DNA from: an uncultured bacterium
Lineage (GTDB): Bacteria; Vulcanimicrobiota; CADAWZ01
Assembly: GCA_902790465.1 (NCBI GenBank)
Contig: CADASF010000009.1
Span: 27,189 to 91,188 of the forward strand
Direction of reading: 5' to 3'
DNA length: 64,000 bases
Shown here: positions 1 to 9,900 of the stretch, one piece after another
How positions within the stretch are numbered: position 1 is the stretch's first letter
How the letters are laid out: every line of letters starts with the position of its first letter
Made by a program: the position numbers and the translations under genes
The notes under the pieces: model-generated
What the model was told of the DNA's origin: nothing
Databases searched by the model: none
What the model saw: only the letters and a program-made list of their open reading frames with translations

Positions 1-275
1 CTGCTGTAGGAAGTGTTTTTGGTCCAGTTGGTTCAGCTGTAGGAGGGTTTGTTGGGGGAACTATAGGATATATGGCTGGCTCGAAAGTTGGAGAAGTTGT
101 TGTCAAAGGTGTACAAAAAATCAGAACGAAGGCTGTCGAGGTTATTAAGACAGTTGCTCCAAAAGTAACTAAATTTGTAAGTAATGTAGTTGATACTGTA
201 AAAACAGGTGTTAAGAATTTTTGTGATGGAATAAAAAGTATAGGAAATAAAATAAAAAATTTCTTTAGATTTTAA
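1..275 (+). CDS. Glycine-zipper protein, C-terminal end (partial)
   Basis: The reading frame is open from the left edge of the window (codons start at base 3) to a TAA at 273-275, so the true start lies outside. The visible part begins with a run of small residues spaced as GxxxG/GxxxA, typical of a membrane-inserting glycine zipper. About 65 lysine- and valine-rich residues follow that look amphipathic and end in NKIKNFFRF. Such zippers occur in outer-membrane lipoproteins, phage structural proteins and secreted toxins. Nothing here decides between them, and I do not recognise the gene. Confidence 0.6.
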   Translation, partial: AVGSVFGPVGSAVGGFVGGTIGYMAGSKVGEVVVKGVQKIRTKAVEVIKTVAPKVTKFVSNVVDTVKTGVKNFCDGIKSIGNKIKNFFRF

Positions 276-456
276 AAAATAAAGATTTGTATATATCAAA
301 TACTAAATTTTAGGTAAATATTTTATGAAAAAAATATTTTTAAATTTAACAAGATAAAAAGGAAGAATATATGTTAAATTAGAAAAATGAAGATATATGA
401 AAGATTAGATCATTATAGTATAATGAGTAAATAAACTCTTTATGGAGGAAAAAGAA

Positions 457-2058
457 GTGAATCATTGCGATATTCTTTGGGTCGATGACTTTGATACAAG
501 TGATAATATTGCAGATAGTGAATTAGTTACAAATGATACTTCTGATACTGCAACTTTTAAGAATGAATTGAATGATTATTACCCAATGTCTTATCATTTT
601 CGTGTCAATATTTACAAGTATTTTTTGAAATTGTTATTACATCTTGAAGATGATTTTTCTCAATATAATTGTGTTGTATTGGATATAAATTTAGGAAAAG
701 GAATTTGGAGATCTCGAAAGCCATCTGTTTTACCATATCGTTATAAAAAGCCTTTAAATGCAACTGAGGAATTGCTTAAAATTAAGAAAATTTTAGAACA
801 AAATAATGTTCAGTTAAGAGAAAAAGATTGTTATAGAGATTCTGAAGGTAAGCTTGTAATAAGTAGTAGTAGTTTTTTTGAAAATGCAGGTTACTATTTA
901 TATTTATATCTTTTGCAAAAAGGTATGCCTGCAGAACGAATTTGTATGTTAACTGGCAATGCTGGTCCTAAAAATACTTCTTCAGAATGGGATGATTTAT
1001 TTAAACAAGCAGGATTAATACCTCCTAAAACTTTTGATAGAAAAGATGAAAAGGGGAATAATAGCAAATTTGCTAAATGGTTAGATGAGCGATTCTCAAA
1101 TGAATATCGTTTTCGTTCTTGTGTTATTGCAATGTCAGGCTGTTTGTTGGATATGATAGCCAAGAATGGTATTAAATTGAGACAATTTTGGAATGAAGTA
1201 TGGGAAGATGATGAAGATGGTATTGAATCTGTTAGGCATATTTTAGAAAATGTAAGAAAATTTCCTTTGCGTTTTTCTAAAGGAATAGAAAATGAGTGTT
1301 TTAATATAATTTGGCAACTCGTACTTCCTTGGGAAGGAATAAAAACTTCTGTAAATTATCTATATGAAACAAACAAAGATGATAGATATTATATATTTTT
1401 TAAGGCAATAAGAAATTACTTAGCACATCGTAGCATAACTAAAGTTGGAATTCAGGTATCTGCTTTTTTGTTTGGTTTATCTCTTCATGGATTATTTGAT
1501 TTTACTTCTGTTGATAGTAAAGTAAAACGAAATTATGAAGAATATAAACTCTGGGAAAAAGAATTACTGAAATTGATGCATAATATTGATGAAGAAAATC
1601 AACATCAAGAAGAAATAAAATTTTCAGAATTATCTCTTCAATCTTTTAATTGTTTTTGTGAATCTTATAAATTAACAAATAAAGATAAGATTAATTTTGA
1701 TTATAAATCAAATAACGAGATTAAAGTTTATAAATCTATTATAGAAATTATAAAAAAGATAGATTTAAAATTTTTTAAAGATGTTGATTTGCCTAGATTA
1801 TTTTTACAATGTTTATATGAAGTTGATGGTACACGTAAACCTGACGACGAATTGAAATTGGATAATTCTTTTAAAAATAGAACAATAATAATCTATAAAT
1901 CTCAAGATCGATTTTCCTTTTATAAATGTAACTCAGACAATTTAGATAGGATTGAAGACAAGTATTTAGATGGTGTTAAAAATACTCTAAAGAAAAAGAT
2001 TTATGATGATTTGCTGGATATTGAGAATAGGAAAAAAGAACTAAAAAATAAAAAATGA
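457..2058 (+). CDS. Response regulator receiver fused to a HEPN-like domain
   Basis: The 533-aa protein starts with a receiver-like domain: acidic pair in ILWVDDF (D10, D11), putative phospho-acceptor D76 in VVLDIN, T166 in MLTG and K191 in PPKTF. The domain is stretched by about 80 residues between the acceptor Asp and the Thr. Further on, RNYLAH (R319 to H324) fits the Rx4-6H signature of HEPN domains, many of which are metal-independent RNases in toxins and abortive-infection systems. The last 200 residues are unassigned. GTG at 457 is preferred because GGAGG lies eight bases upstream; the in-frame ATG at 442 has no ribosome site. The stop overlaps the next frame, which encodes a histidine-kinase-like protein, so the two are probably partners. 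The HEPN call rests on one short motif. Confidence 0.6.
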   Translation: MNHCDILWVDDFDTSDNIADSELVTNDTSDTATFKNELNDYYPMSYHFRVNIYKYFLKLLLHLEDDFSQYNCVVLDINLGKGIWRSRKPSVLPYRYKKPLNATEELLKIKKILEQNNVQLREKDCYRDSEGKLVISSSSFFENAGYYLYLYLLQKGMPAERICMLTGNAGPKNTSSEWDDLFKQAGLIPPKTFDRKDEKGNNSKFAKWLDERFSNEYRFRSCVIAMSGCLLDMIAKNGIKLRQFWNEVWEDDEDGIESVRHILENVRKFPLRFSKGIENECFNIIWQLVLPWEGIKTSVNYLYETNKDDRYYIFFKAIRNYLAHRSITKVGIQVSAFLFGLSLHGLFDFTSVDSKVKRNYEEYKLWEKELLKLMHNIDEENQHQEEIKFSELSLQSFNCFCESYKLTNKDKINFDYKSNNEIKVYKSIIEIIKKIDLKFFKDVDLPRLFLQCLYEVDGTRKPDDELKLDNSFKNRTIIIYKSQDRFSFYKCNSDNLDRIEDKYLDGVKNTLKKKIYDDLLDIENRKKELKNKK

Positions 2059-2075
2059 TTTCACTAGAGGTTTTT

Positions 2076-3983
2076 ATGAATAATAAACTTTGTGAAGCAG
2101 TAGATGAGATTGAATGTATTATCATAAATACATTTAATGAATATAATCTGAATTATGAAAATTTTTCTATCGATTCTTATTATAAAGAAAATGATAGATT
2201 AAATCGTCCTGCAATTTCTAAAGAACAGTGTTTAGAAGACAGAAAAGGGATGATTGATGTTTTGGCTCGTTATTATAATAAATGGAAAAATGAAAAAGAT
2301 AATTTTATTACTCTTTTTGCCATTTATTGTAATATTTATATTCGTTATAATCTTCATCAAGTATTGTCTGAAAAAGATTTTGGTCTTTCCGTACTTTTTG
2401 AAGAGATTGATGATTATAAAATGAGGGAATATTTGGATTTAATTCAAAATGGAATTTATAATCAAGATATTTCTTATTTTAAAAAAGCACATGAAAAAAA
2501 TGATAAATATTCTGTTGCTAATATTTATCTTTTTGAATACTATTTAAGAGATTATTCTGTTTCTGAATATAAAAAAGAAAGTGATTCTAAAAAACAAAGA
2601 GAGATTAAAGATTTTTTTACTCCTCTATTTGGTGATGCAAAAAAATATTCTATTTTAGATGATAATGAAGACATTATATATAAAATTTTAGAATATTTTG
2701 ATAATATCAGTGATGATTTACAGAGTTATATCCTTGGAAATGATAATATTTTTAAAAGTTGTTTTTGTTTTGATAAAGAACCTCTACCATATTTAAAGGT
2801 TTTTAATAATGAGATTGAATTTCAAGATTTTATTTTGAAAAATTCTGTTAAATATTTTGATAAATTTAAATATTTATCAGAACAGGAATCATTTGAAAGT
2901 AAAAGTAAAAAATATGAGGATTTAAATTCTTATATATCTGAAGTTGTAAAAAAAATTGAGGAATTTGATTACAATGATGAAAATTTAAAAGAGAAATATC
3001 TTAATAGTGATATACTTGAAGATAGATTATTGTATTTAGGGATTCCTTGTATTATTTTTAAATCAAAATATTATGTTTCACTTCTTTTGAAACAAAGTAA
3101 ACTTTATAAGAAAATATCTGATACTGAAAAAGAAAAAAATAGTATTATAAAAGATTTTTCACATAAATATAAAAATATGAAAGCAACAACTTTGCATGAT
3201 ATAGGAAATACATTGCTGAAATCTGAGAATAAGAATTATAGAGAATATGGTCAAAAGGTTTTAGTTGAATATGTACTTAAAGAATCCTTGACTAAAGATG
3301 TCTATATGATGCAGCTGATGTTTGAACAGGATAAAGTAAAATTATGTGAAAAATTGAAAGATAGCTTATTGTATTATACTGATTCTTCCAAAAAAAATAT
3401 TAGAGATGTTATAAATACAGCATTAGTCTTTTGTTTTATAAATGTATTTTATAACAAGGATTCAAAATTTGTATACATGAGAGAAAATGTGGAATTATTG
3501 AAAGATAATATAGATGATGTTATAAAAGACTTTCAGGAAAATGTTATATTTAAAGGAAAAGATTGTATAAATTGGTTATTAGATAATGGTATTTCATGTA
3601 ATTTGATTTTATCTGAATCTGATGATTGGAATCGTGTTTCATTGAAATCAGAAGATTATGCTTTTATATATTTAAAAGATATATTTCAAGAACTCTTTTT
3701 AAATTTTCTTAATTATGGAAATTTAGAAAAGCCAATGATATTAAAACTTTATTCTAAAGAAGATCAATTTGTAATATATACTGAAAATTATCTATTTGAT
3801 GAAGATGAAAATATTCAGATAGGATTGCGTTCTTCTTCTACAGGTTTAAAATCATTTGCTAATATTTTGCCTATGTTATATGAAGAAGATATTCCGATAG
3901 AAAAATATTTTAGACCATCTAAAAGACAAGATATTTTTAGCTTGGAAATAGAAATGCCAATAAAAAGATTTATTTTAGATTGA
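2076..3983 (+). CDS. Soluble histidine-kinase-like ATPase
   Basis: The 635-aa protein has no membrane segment. Around residue 363 is an H-box-like FSHKYKN, the position of the phospho-acceptor His in many sensor kinases. The C-terminal 120 residues look like a HATPase_c fold, with an N-box (QELFLNFLNYG) and a lid/G2 region (SSSTGLKSFANIL). The N-terminal 350 residues are helical and charged with no recognised sensor domain. ATG 2076 follows AGAGG by five bases; an in-frame ATG at 2055 overlaps the upstream stop but lacks a ribosome site. Tight coupling to the receiver-HEPN gene suggests that this kinase phosphorylates or otherwise gates it. The kinase call is moderate, the partnership inferred. 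Confidence 0.6.
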   Translation: MNNKLCEAVDEIECIIINTFNEYNLNYENFSIDSYYKENDRLNRPAISKEQCLEDRKGMIDVLARYYNKWKNEKDNFITLFAIYCNIYIRYNLHQVLSEKDFGLSVLFEEIDDYKMREYLDLIQNGIYNQDISYFKKAHEKNDKYSVANIYLFEYYLRDYSVSEYKKESDSKKQREIKDFFTPLFGDAKKYSILDDNEDIIYKILEYFDNISDDLQSYILGNDNIFKSCFCFDKEPLPYLKVFNNEIEFQDFILKNSVKYFDKFKYLSEQESFESKSKKYEDLNSYISEVVKKIEEFDYNDENLKEKYLNSDILEDRLLYLGIPCIIFKSKYYVSLLLKQSKLYKKISDTEKEKNSIIKDFSHKYKNMKATTLHDIGNTLLKSENKNYREYGQKVLVEYVLKESLTKDVYMMQLMFEQDKVKLCEKLKDSLLYYTDSSKKNIRDVINTALVFCFINVFYNKDSKFVYMRENVELLKDNIDDVIKDFQENVIFKGKDCINWLLDNGISCNLILSESDDWNRVSLKSEDYAFIYLKDIFQELFLNFLNYGNLEKPMILKLYSKEDQFVIYTENYLFDEDENIQIGLRSSSTGLKSFANILPMLYEEDIPIEKYFRPSKRQDIFSLEIEMPIKRFILD

Positions 3984-4012
3984 TATTTCCATTAAGGCAG
4001 GTGTTTTTTATC

Positions 4013-4627
4013 ATGTATATATTGGATTTGTTGAAAAAATGTAGTGCTATTGATAAAGAAAATGTTTTAGAGTGGATTTTTGGGGATTTAGATATTGAAG
4101 ATAAAATTGATAGTTTAAAAAAAGAAGTAGAAGATGATAAAAATATCAATAAATGTTTTGGTTTGGGCTTGTTATATTTTTATGGAATAGGTCTTGATAA
4201 AGATTATAAAGAATCTTTGGAATATTTTAATAAAGTATACTCTAATTTAAAAGATAGCACGATTCAATATTTAATTGGATTATTGTATCTTGAAGGTGGA
4301 TATGGAATAGAACAAGATATAACAAAAGCAATAACATTTTTTTCAGAATCATCTGATAATGGTAATGTAGAGGCACTATATAAGTTAGGTTGTATTTATA
4401 AAGATGGTATAGGTGTTGATAAAAATTACGAAGAAGCAACTAAATATTTTGAAAAAGCTACAGCTAAGGGGCATTTAAAATCACATTATGAGCTTGGGCT
4501 TTTATATTATTTTGGTTTAGGAGTTCCTTTAAATAAAGAGAAAGCAAAACTTTTATTTTATGATTCTAATGAACAAGGTGATATATCTTCTAAGATAATT
4601 TTAAAATGCTTGTTTAATAATAAGTAG
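4013..4627 (+). CDS. Sel1-repeat protein 1
   Basis: The 204-aa protein has about four Sel1-like repeats from residue 40 on, each following the pattern LGxxYxxGxGVxxDxxKAxxYFxxA. These form an alpha-solenoid used for protein binding. No signal peptide is visible, so it is probably cytoplasmic. The start at ATG 4013 is chosen because AGGTG lies nine bases upstream; an upstream in-frame ATG at 3980 overlaps the kinase stop. It is 29 bases downstream of the kinase gene and likely co-transcribed with it, ending at a clear terminator. Its partner is unknown. Confidence 0.8.
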   Translation: MYILDLLKKCSAIDKENVLEWIFGDLDIEDKIDSLKKEVEDDKNINKCFGLGLLYFYGIGLDKDYKESLEYFNKVYSNLKDSTIQYLIGLLYLEGGYGIEQDITKAITFFSESSDNGNVEALYKLGCIYKDGIGVDKNYEEATKYFEKATAKGHLKSHYELGLLYYFGLGVPLNKEKAKLLFYDSNEQGDISSKIILKCLFNNK

Positions 4628-4639
4628 GTGAATTTACAT

Positions 4640-4692
4640 AAAGGCTTTTTGATAATTAATTTTAGTTATCGAAAGGTCTTATTTTATTTTTT
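4640..4692 (+). terminator. Intrinsic terminator after Sel1 gene 1
   Basis: AAGGCTTTTTGATAA pairs with TTATCGAAAGGTCTT and is followed by a T-rich tract. A degenerate copy of this element lies at 5765-5820, between the next two Sel1 genes. Confidence 0.65.
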
Positions 4693-4739
4693 GTAAAATT
4701 GTATAATTAATAATATTTCATATTTTTATAGGTGATTAC

Positions 4740-5720
4740 ATGATAGATGAATTTTTTGAAAAAAAATATTTATTTAGAGATTTTTTTGATAATTTTAATT
4801 TTCATTTAGCTATGAATTCTCTGTTTTATGATAAATTTGAGGATTATGAACAAACTCGTTATAGTTTTGAAAAATGGTCCTCAGAAGGTGATCCAGAAGC
4901 ACAATTTTATTTAGGGCGTATGTATAAAGAGGGGAATGGGGAAGTAATAGATGAAAAGAAAGCAAATATATTATTTGTAAAATCCCTTCGTACTTTTTTA
5001 AATTTGACCAAATCGGATAAATTGGATTCAAAGTCTAATTTTTATATTGGTTTAATGTGCTTACATGGATATGGTACACATAAAGATTTGCTAAAATCAT
5101 TAAATTTTTTTAGTAAATCAGCAAAAAAGGGACATGATTTTGCTCAAGTATTTCTTGGTATTATGTATTATAATGGAGATGGTGTTGAGCAGAATTATAC
5201 AAAGGCTTTTGAATTGTTTGAAGAATCTGCAAAACAAGGAAATAATTTTGCACAATTTCATCTTGGTCTTATGTATTACGCTGGTTTAGGTGTTGATCAG
5301 AATTATGAAAAGGCTTTTGAATATTGTAGTAAATCCGCTAAACAGAAGAATAGAGAAGCACAATTTGTTCTTGCTTATATGTATAAAAATGGTGAAGGGA
5401 TTGATAAGAATTATAAAAAAGCCTTTGATTATTATAAAGAATCTGCAGAACAGGGATTTTTACATTCTCAGTATAATCTTGCTTGTATGTATTATAATGG
5501 AGATGGTGTAGAGCAAGACTCTGAAAAGGCTTTTAAATGGTACAAAAAATCTGCAAAACAGGGACATGCACAGGCTCAGCATATGCTTGGTACTATGTAT
5601 GAGCAAGCTATAGGAGTTGAGATGAATATTATAGAGGCTTATAGATGGTATAAAAAATCTGCAAAACAAGGAAATGAAAAAGCTAAAGAAGAGATATTTA
5701 GATTAGAAAATAGTAATTAG
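4740..5720 (+). CDS. Sel1-repeat protein 2
   Basis: The 326-aa protein has about 55 N-terminal residues without repeats, then seven Sel1-like repeats to the end. The repeats are regular, with motifs such as FLGIMYYNGDGVEQNY and AFKWYKKSAKQG. AGGTG lies upstream of the ATG. There is no signal peptide, which differs from the secreted Sel1 proteins of Legionella or Helicobacter. It is a paralogue of the next gene, which shares its N-terminal non-repeat organisation. The likely role is scaffold or adaptor; the partner is unknown. Confidence 0.85.
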   Translation: MIDEFFEKKYLFRDFFDNFNFHLAMNSLFYDKFEDYEQTRYSFEKWSSEGDPEAQFYLGRMYKEGNGEVIDEKKANILFVKSLRTFLNLTKSDKLDSKSNFYIGLMCLHGYGTHKDLLKSLNFFSKSAKKGHDFAQVFLGIMYYNGDGVEQNYTKAFELFEESAKQGNNFAQFHLGLMYYAGLGVDQNYEKAFEYCSKSAKQKNREAQFVLAYMYKNGEGIDKNYKKAFDYYKESAEQGFLHSQYNLACMYYNGDGVEQDSEKAFKWYKKSAKQGHAQAQHMLGTMYEQAIGVEMNIIEAYRWYKKSAKQGNEKAKEEIFRLENSN

Positions 5721-5764
5721 TGAATACTATTGAGTGAATTACTCAACTCATAATTTGATAAAAA

Positions 5765-5820
5765 TAAGGCTTTTTGATAATTAAATTTCATGTATTTAAA
5801 GGTCTTATTTTATTTTTTGT
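5765..5820 (+). terminator. Duplicated terminator-like element between Sel1 genes
   Basis: This repeats the element at 4640-4692: AAGGCTTTTTGATAATTAA, then AAAGGTCTTATTTTATTTT. The stem is weaker here because the second arm has drifted. The duplication shows that gene and upstream region were copied together. Confidence 0.5.
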
Positions 5821-5860
5821 AAAAATAATATTAAAAAATATTTTTGTCTGGTATATTTTT

Positions 5861-6808
5861 ATGAGTGAAATTTCATATATTGGTATAAATAGTTTGTTAT
5901 TTAAATTAGCAATATTATCTGAAGATTATGAAGTATCTTTAAATAATTTCCTAAAATTATCTTATGAAGATGAACCACAACAAGCTTCAGAAGCTCAATT
6001 TTATTTGGGTTTAATGTATAAATATATTAATGAGATAAAAGATGAAAATAAATCGAAAAGATTTTTTATCAGATCTTTTTATACTAATCTTTGTTTAGCT
6101 AAAAAAGGTATTTGTAAATCTCAATATTATATCTGTTTAATGCTTTTTGAGGGATTTGGTATTGAAAAGAACATTGAACAGGCATTTGAATGGTGTAAGA
6201 AATCAGCAGAGCAAAATTATGAGGATGCTCAATTCATGCTTGCTAATATGTATTTTGAAGGTCTTGGCATAGAAAAAGATTATATCAAAGCTATTGAATA
6301 TTATAAAAAGTCAGCTGAACAAGGTAATGATTTGGCACAATATAGACTTGGTGAAATATATGAACAAGGAATAGGAGTAGAAAAAGATAATAAACAATCT
6401 TTTGAATGGTATAAGAAATCAGCAGAACAAGATAATTTTAGAGCTCAATGTCGCCTTGGTGATATATTTTACAAAGAATATAATGATTTTGATGTTAAAC
6501 AAGATATAAATAAGGCTATTGAATGGTTTAATAAATCAATTGAACAAGATTATGAAAAAGCTAAAAAAGAGCTTGGTTTGTTATATTTGAACCTTGGTGA
6601 TACATATTATAGTAAATATGAAGAATTGTCTAAAGATTGTGAAGAATCTGAGGAATATTATGAAAAATTAGAAGAATATTATAAAAAATCTGAAGAATAT
6701 TATAATAAATCAGCAGAACACAATAATAGAGCTAAGGTTAAGCTTAGAGATAATTTTGAAGGTTATGATATATACATAGGAAGTGATGAAGAAAAAATAA
6801 ATTGGTGA
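5861..6808 (+). CDS. Sel1-repeat protein 3
   Basis: The 315-aa protein has the same layout as its upstream neighbour: a short non-repeat N-terminus, then five or six Sel1-like repeats. It ends in a Glu/Tyr/Lys-rich segment (residues about 245-290) built on repeats of SEEYYEKLEEYY type that may form a coiled coil. ATG 5861 aligns with the neighbour's start; the longer frame from 5774 reads through the duplicated terminator and is unlikely to be used. It is the last gene before the Cas12a homologue, 134 bases away. Function unknown. Confidence 0.8.
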   Translation: MSEISYIGINSLLFKLAILSEDYEVSLNNFLKLSYEDEPQQASEAQFYLGLMYKYINEIKDENKSKRFFIRSFYTNLCLAKKGICKSQYYICLMLFEGFGIEKNIEQAFEWCKKSAEQNYEDAQFMLANMYFEGLGIEKDYIKAIEYYKKSAEQGNDLAQYRLGEIYEQGIGVEKDNKQSFEWYKKSAEQDNFRAQCRLGDIFYKEYNDFDVKQDINKAIEWFNKSIEQDYEKAKKELGLLYLNLGDTYYSKYEELSKDCEESEEYYEKLEEYYKKSEEYYNKSAEHNNRAKVKLRDNFEGYDIYIGSDEEKINW

Positions 6809-6903
6809 TTTTTATAAGAAATTTCGTTTTATGCATGATTTTAGTATTTTTATCAACAAATTTTTTTTTTAAAAAATAATCAATTTATATAAAATATGTT
6901 TTT

Positions 6904-6926
6904 TACAGATACTAACTTTCTGTGAA
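6904..6926 (+). promoter_or_regulatory. Small inverted repeat just upstream of the Cas12a homologue
   Basis: TTACAGA and TCTGTGA flank an 8-9 base loop and end about 17 bases before the start codon, next to the ribosome site GAAAGGGG. It could be an operator or a translational hairpin. It does not match the UCUAC/GUAGA stem of a type V-A crRNA handle. Confidence 0.3.
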
Positions 6927-6942
6927 AGGGGAAATAAAATAA

Positions 6943-9900
6943 ATGCTAAAAGGTATGACAAACCTTTATCCTATTGAAAAAACTGTTTGTTTTGAGCTTC
7001 GTCCAATAGGTAATACTCTTGAACATTTTTACAAAAATGAAATTATTGAAAAAGCTCAAAATAGATCAGATGAATTTAGAGAGATAAAACATTTAATAGA
7101 TCCTATACATAAAGAGATAATAGAAGAATGTTTTCAAGAGTTATCGGAAAACTCTGAATTTACAAGACTTCTTGAAAAATATGAATTCAAGCCACATGTT
7201 ATAAATTCAAAAAAGCCACTTCCAAGAGACAAAAAGCTTATAGAAGAAAATATATATAACAAAAAGGAAATTGTTGAAATAGTAAAAGATACTTTTAGAC
7301 ATAACCCAAAATATAAATTGATATTTTCCGACAAAAAAATAGATATGTTGAAAGAATATTATAAAGATGATTGTGAAAAATTTGAATTAATTTCACATTT
7401 TGAAGAATTTGCTTCATATTTTGAGAAATATGACATAAAACTTAAAAATATATATGGATGTGAAGGCAAAATTTCAAATACATGTAAATCAATATTAAAT
7501 AGACTCATAACAGATAATCTTCCAATTTTTTATTTCAATACAAAAAAAAATATATTGACAAAAGTAAAATTTTCTGCAAGTTTTGAAAATGTAAAATATA
7601 TTGATAAATTTGCTTCTTATTTTTCTATATCAGGAATAGAAAAATACAATAAAATTATTGGAAATATAAATGATGCAGTAAATAAATTAAATCAAAAGGG
7701 AAAAAAATATTCATATTTAGGAAAAATGAAAGATATTTTCGATTTAGACCAATATTCAGATATTGTGAAAAAAATATCTGACGATAAAGAATTGGTTGAA
7801 ATAATCAACATATTTATAGATGGTCAGGATATCGAAGAACTCAAAAATACTTTTTCTAATTTAAATGACAAATATAATTTAAAAAAAATATTTGTAAGAA
7901 GAGGAAAAGAACTTGATGATCTTCTAAAAAGAATAGATTTTAAGGGAAGAGCAAGGCTTACTACATCTTATGTAAATTTATTCTATATAGATAGTATAAA
8001 TAGAAATAAAGTTAAAATTTATGAGGCTATTTCCGTTAAAATAAATGAACTTGTTGATGATTATATCAAAAAATATGAAGATGTAAAATATATTCTAACT
8101 GCTAAATATGATAGTGGAACTAAGATATTAGGGCAGAATGATAAAAATATAGCAAAGATAAAAGAATTGTTAGAATCTATAAAAGCAATATATGATTTTG
8201 TTTCAATATTTATTCCTAAAAAAGCAGAAAACAGAGATAATATAGACTACGAAAAAGTAAATTTTGATATTTACAATAAAATAAATTTTGAAAGACTTTC
8301 AATAATCAACCAGATTTTTAATCATTTTAAAGATTATTTTACATTGAAGAATTTTTCAACAAAGAAAATAAGATTGAATTTCAATGTAGAACAATTATTA
8401 AATACTTGGGATATAGATAAAATAGATGAAACACTTGGAACAATACTTTTAAAAGAAGAAGAGGAAAAAACAAAATATTATCTTGGCATTCTCAATAGCT
8501 CAAACTATTCTAAATTTGAATACACAGATGTAAAAGAAAACAATTATAGGCAAATGATATATACATCACAATCTGAAGAAGAAAAGAATAAAAATTATAA
8601 AATATCATTCAAATATATAAACTCTGCAAAAATAGATGAGATGGTAGAAAAAGATGAGATGTATCTATTCCAAATCTATAATAAAGATTTTTCAAGTTAT
8701 TCAAACGGGAATTATAAACTTAACACAATGTATTGGAATAATATTTTTGATAGTAATAATATCGAAAATATTATTTTCAATATAGCTGGTGGAGCAACAA
8801 TTTTCTTTAGAGCAAAAAGTCTTGAGAGAAGAGAGACTCACAAACAAGGCGAAGTTTTGTCAAATAAAAACAAAGATAATCAAAAAACAACAAGTATTTT
8901 TAGCTATCCATTGATAAAAAACAAAAGATATACCGAAGACAAAATAAAACTTCATGTTCCTATTGAAATTAACTGCAATTCAAAAAATTTGAATCAGAGA
9001 AAGTTAAATTATAGAGTAAATAAAAATATTCAAAACCTGAAAGAAGTAAATATAATAGGCATAAGCAGAGGCACAAATGATCTTTTATATGCAACTGTTA
9101 TAAATTCCAAGGGCGAAATTATCGAACAGACTTCTTTAGGTAAAATAAAAAATGTTGTATTTGACAAGTCAATAAATGCAACCAGAGAAATAATTTCAGA
9201 CTATAATAAAATCATTGATACAAAAGAAAAAGAAAGAGAAAATGCAAATAACAGAAATAAAACAGGCGAAGAATTGAATCTTGAGAAGAGTATTAAAGAC
9301 ATCAAAAATGGTTATATTAGTCAAGCTGTAAATGTTATTGCAAATCTTGTCAAAAAATATAATGCAATCATTGTTTTTGAGGATTTAAATGACAAAAAAT
9401 CTGAAAAAATAGAATCAAAGATAGAAAAATCAATATATCGTAATATTCAAAATGCCGTTATAACAAAATTGAGTTACCTTGTAGACAAAAAGAAAAAAGA
9501 CAAATTTGCGGAAGGCTCAATATTAAATGGCTATCAGTTGACATATTATTGCGAACAAGATTTAGTTGAAAAACAAGAAGATTCAGAAGAAAAACAAAAT
9601 GGAATCGTATTCTATGTTTCAACATATATGACAACAAATATAGACCCAAAAACTGGATTTGTAAATTGTTTTTCTGTCAGTCTTCCAAAATCTATCGATG
9701 GAGTGAAAGATTTCTTAGAAAAATTTAAAGAAATCAAATTCAACACAAAAGAAGGCTACTATGAATTTGTTGTAAACTATGAAAACATTAGTAAATATAC
9801 AAGATATTTTATAGGTGAAAAACTTTCAAAAAAAGAATGGGTTATTTGCTCTTATGGTGACAGAATTGAAGAAAGTAAAGATATAAATACAGGAAAAACA

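Noticed and set aside
33..299. 88-codon frame on the minus strand at the left edge
   Set aside because: Antisense to the glycine-zipper gene, rich in Tyr, Phe and Ser as expected for the reverse of AT-rich coding DNA.
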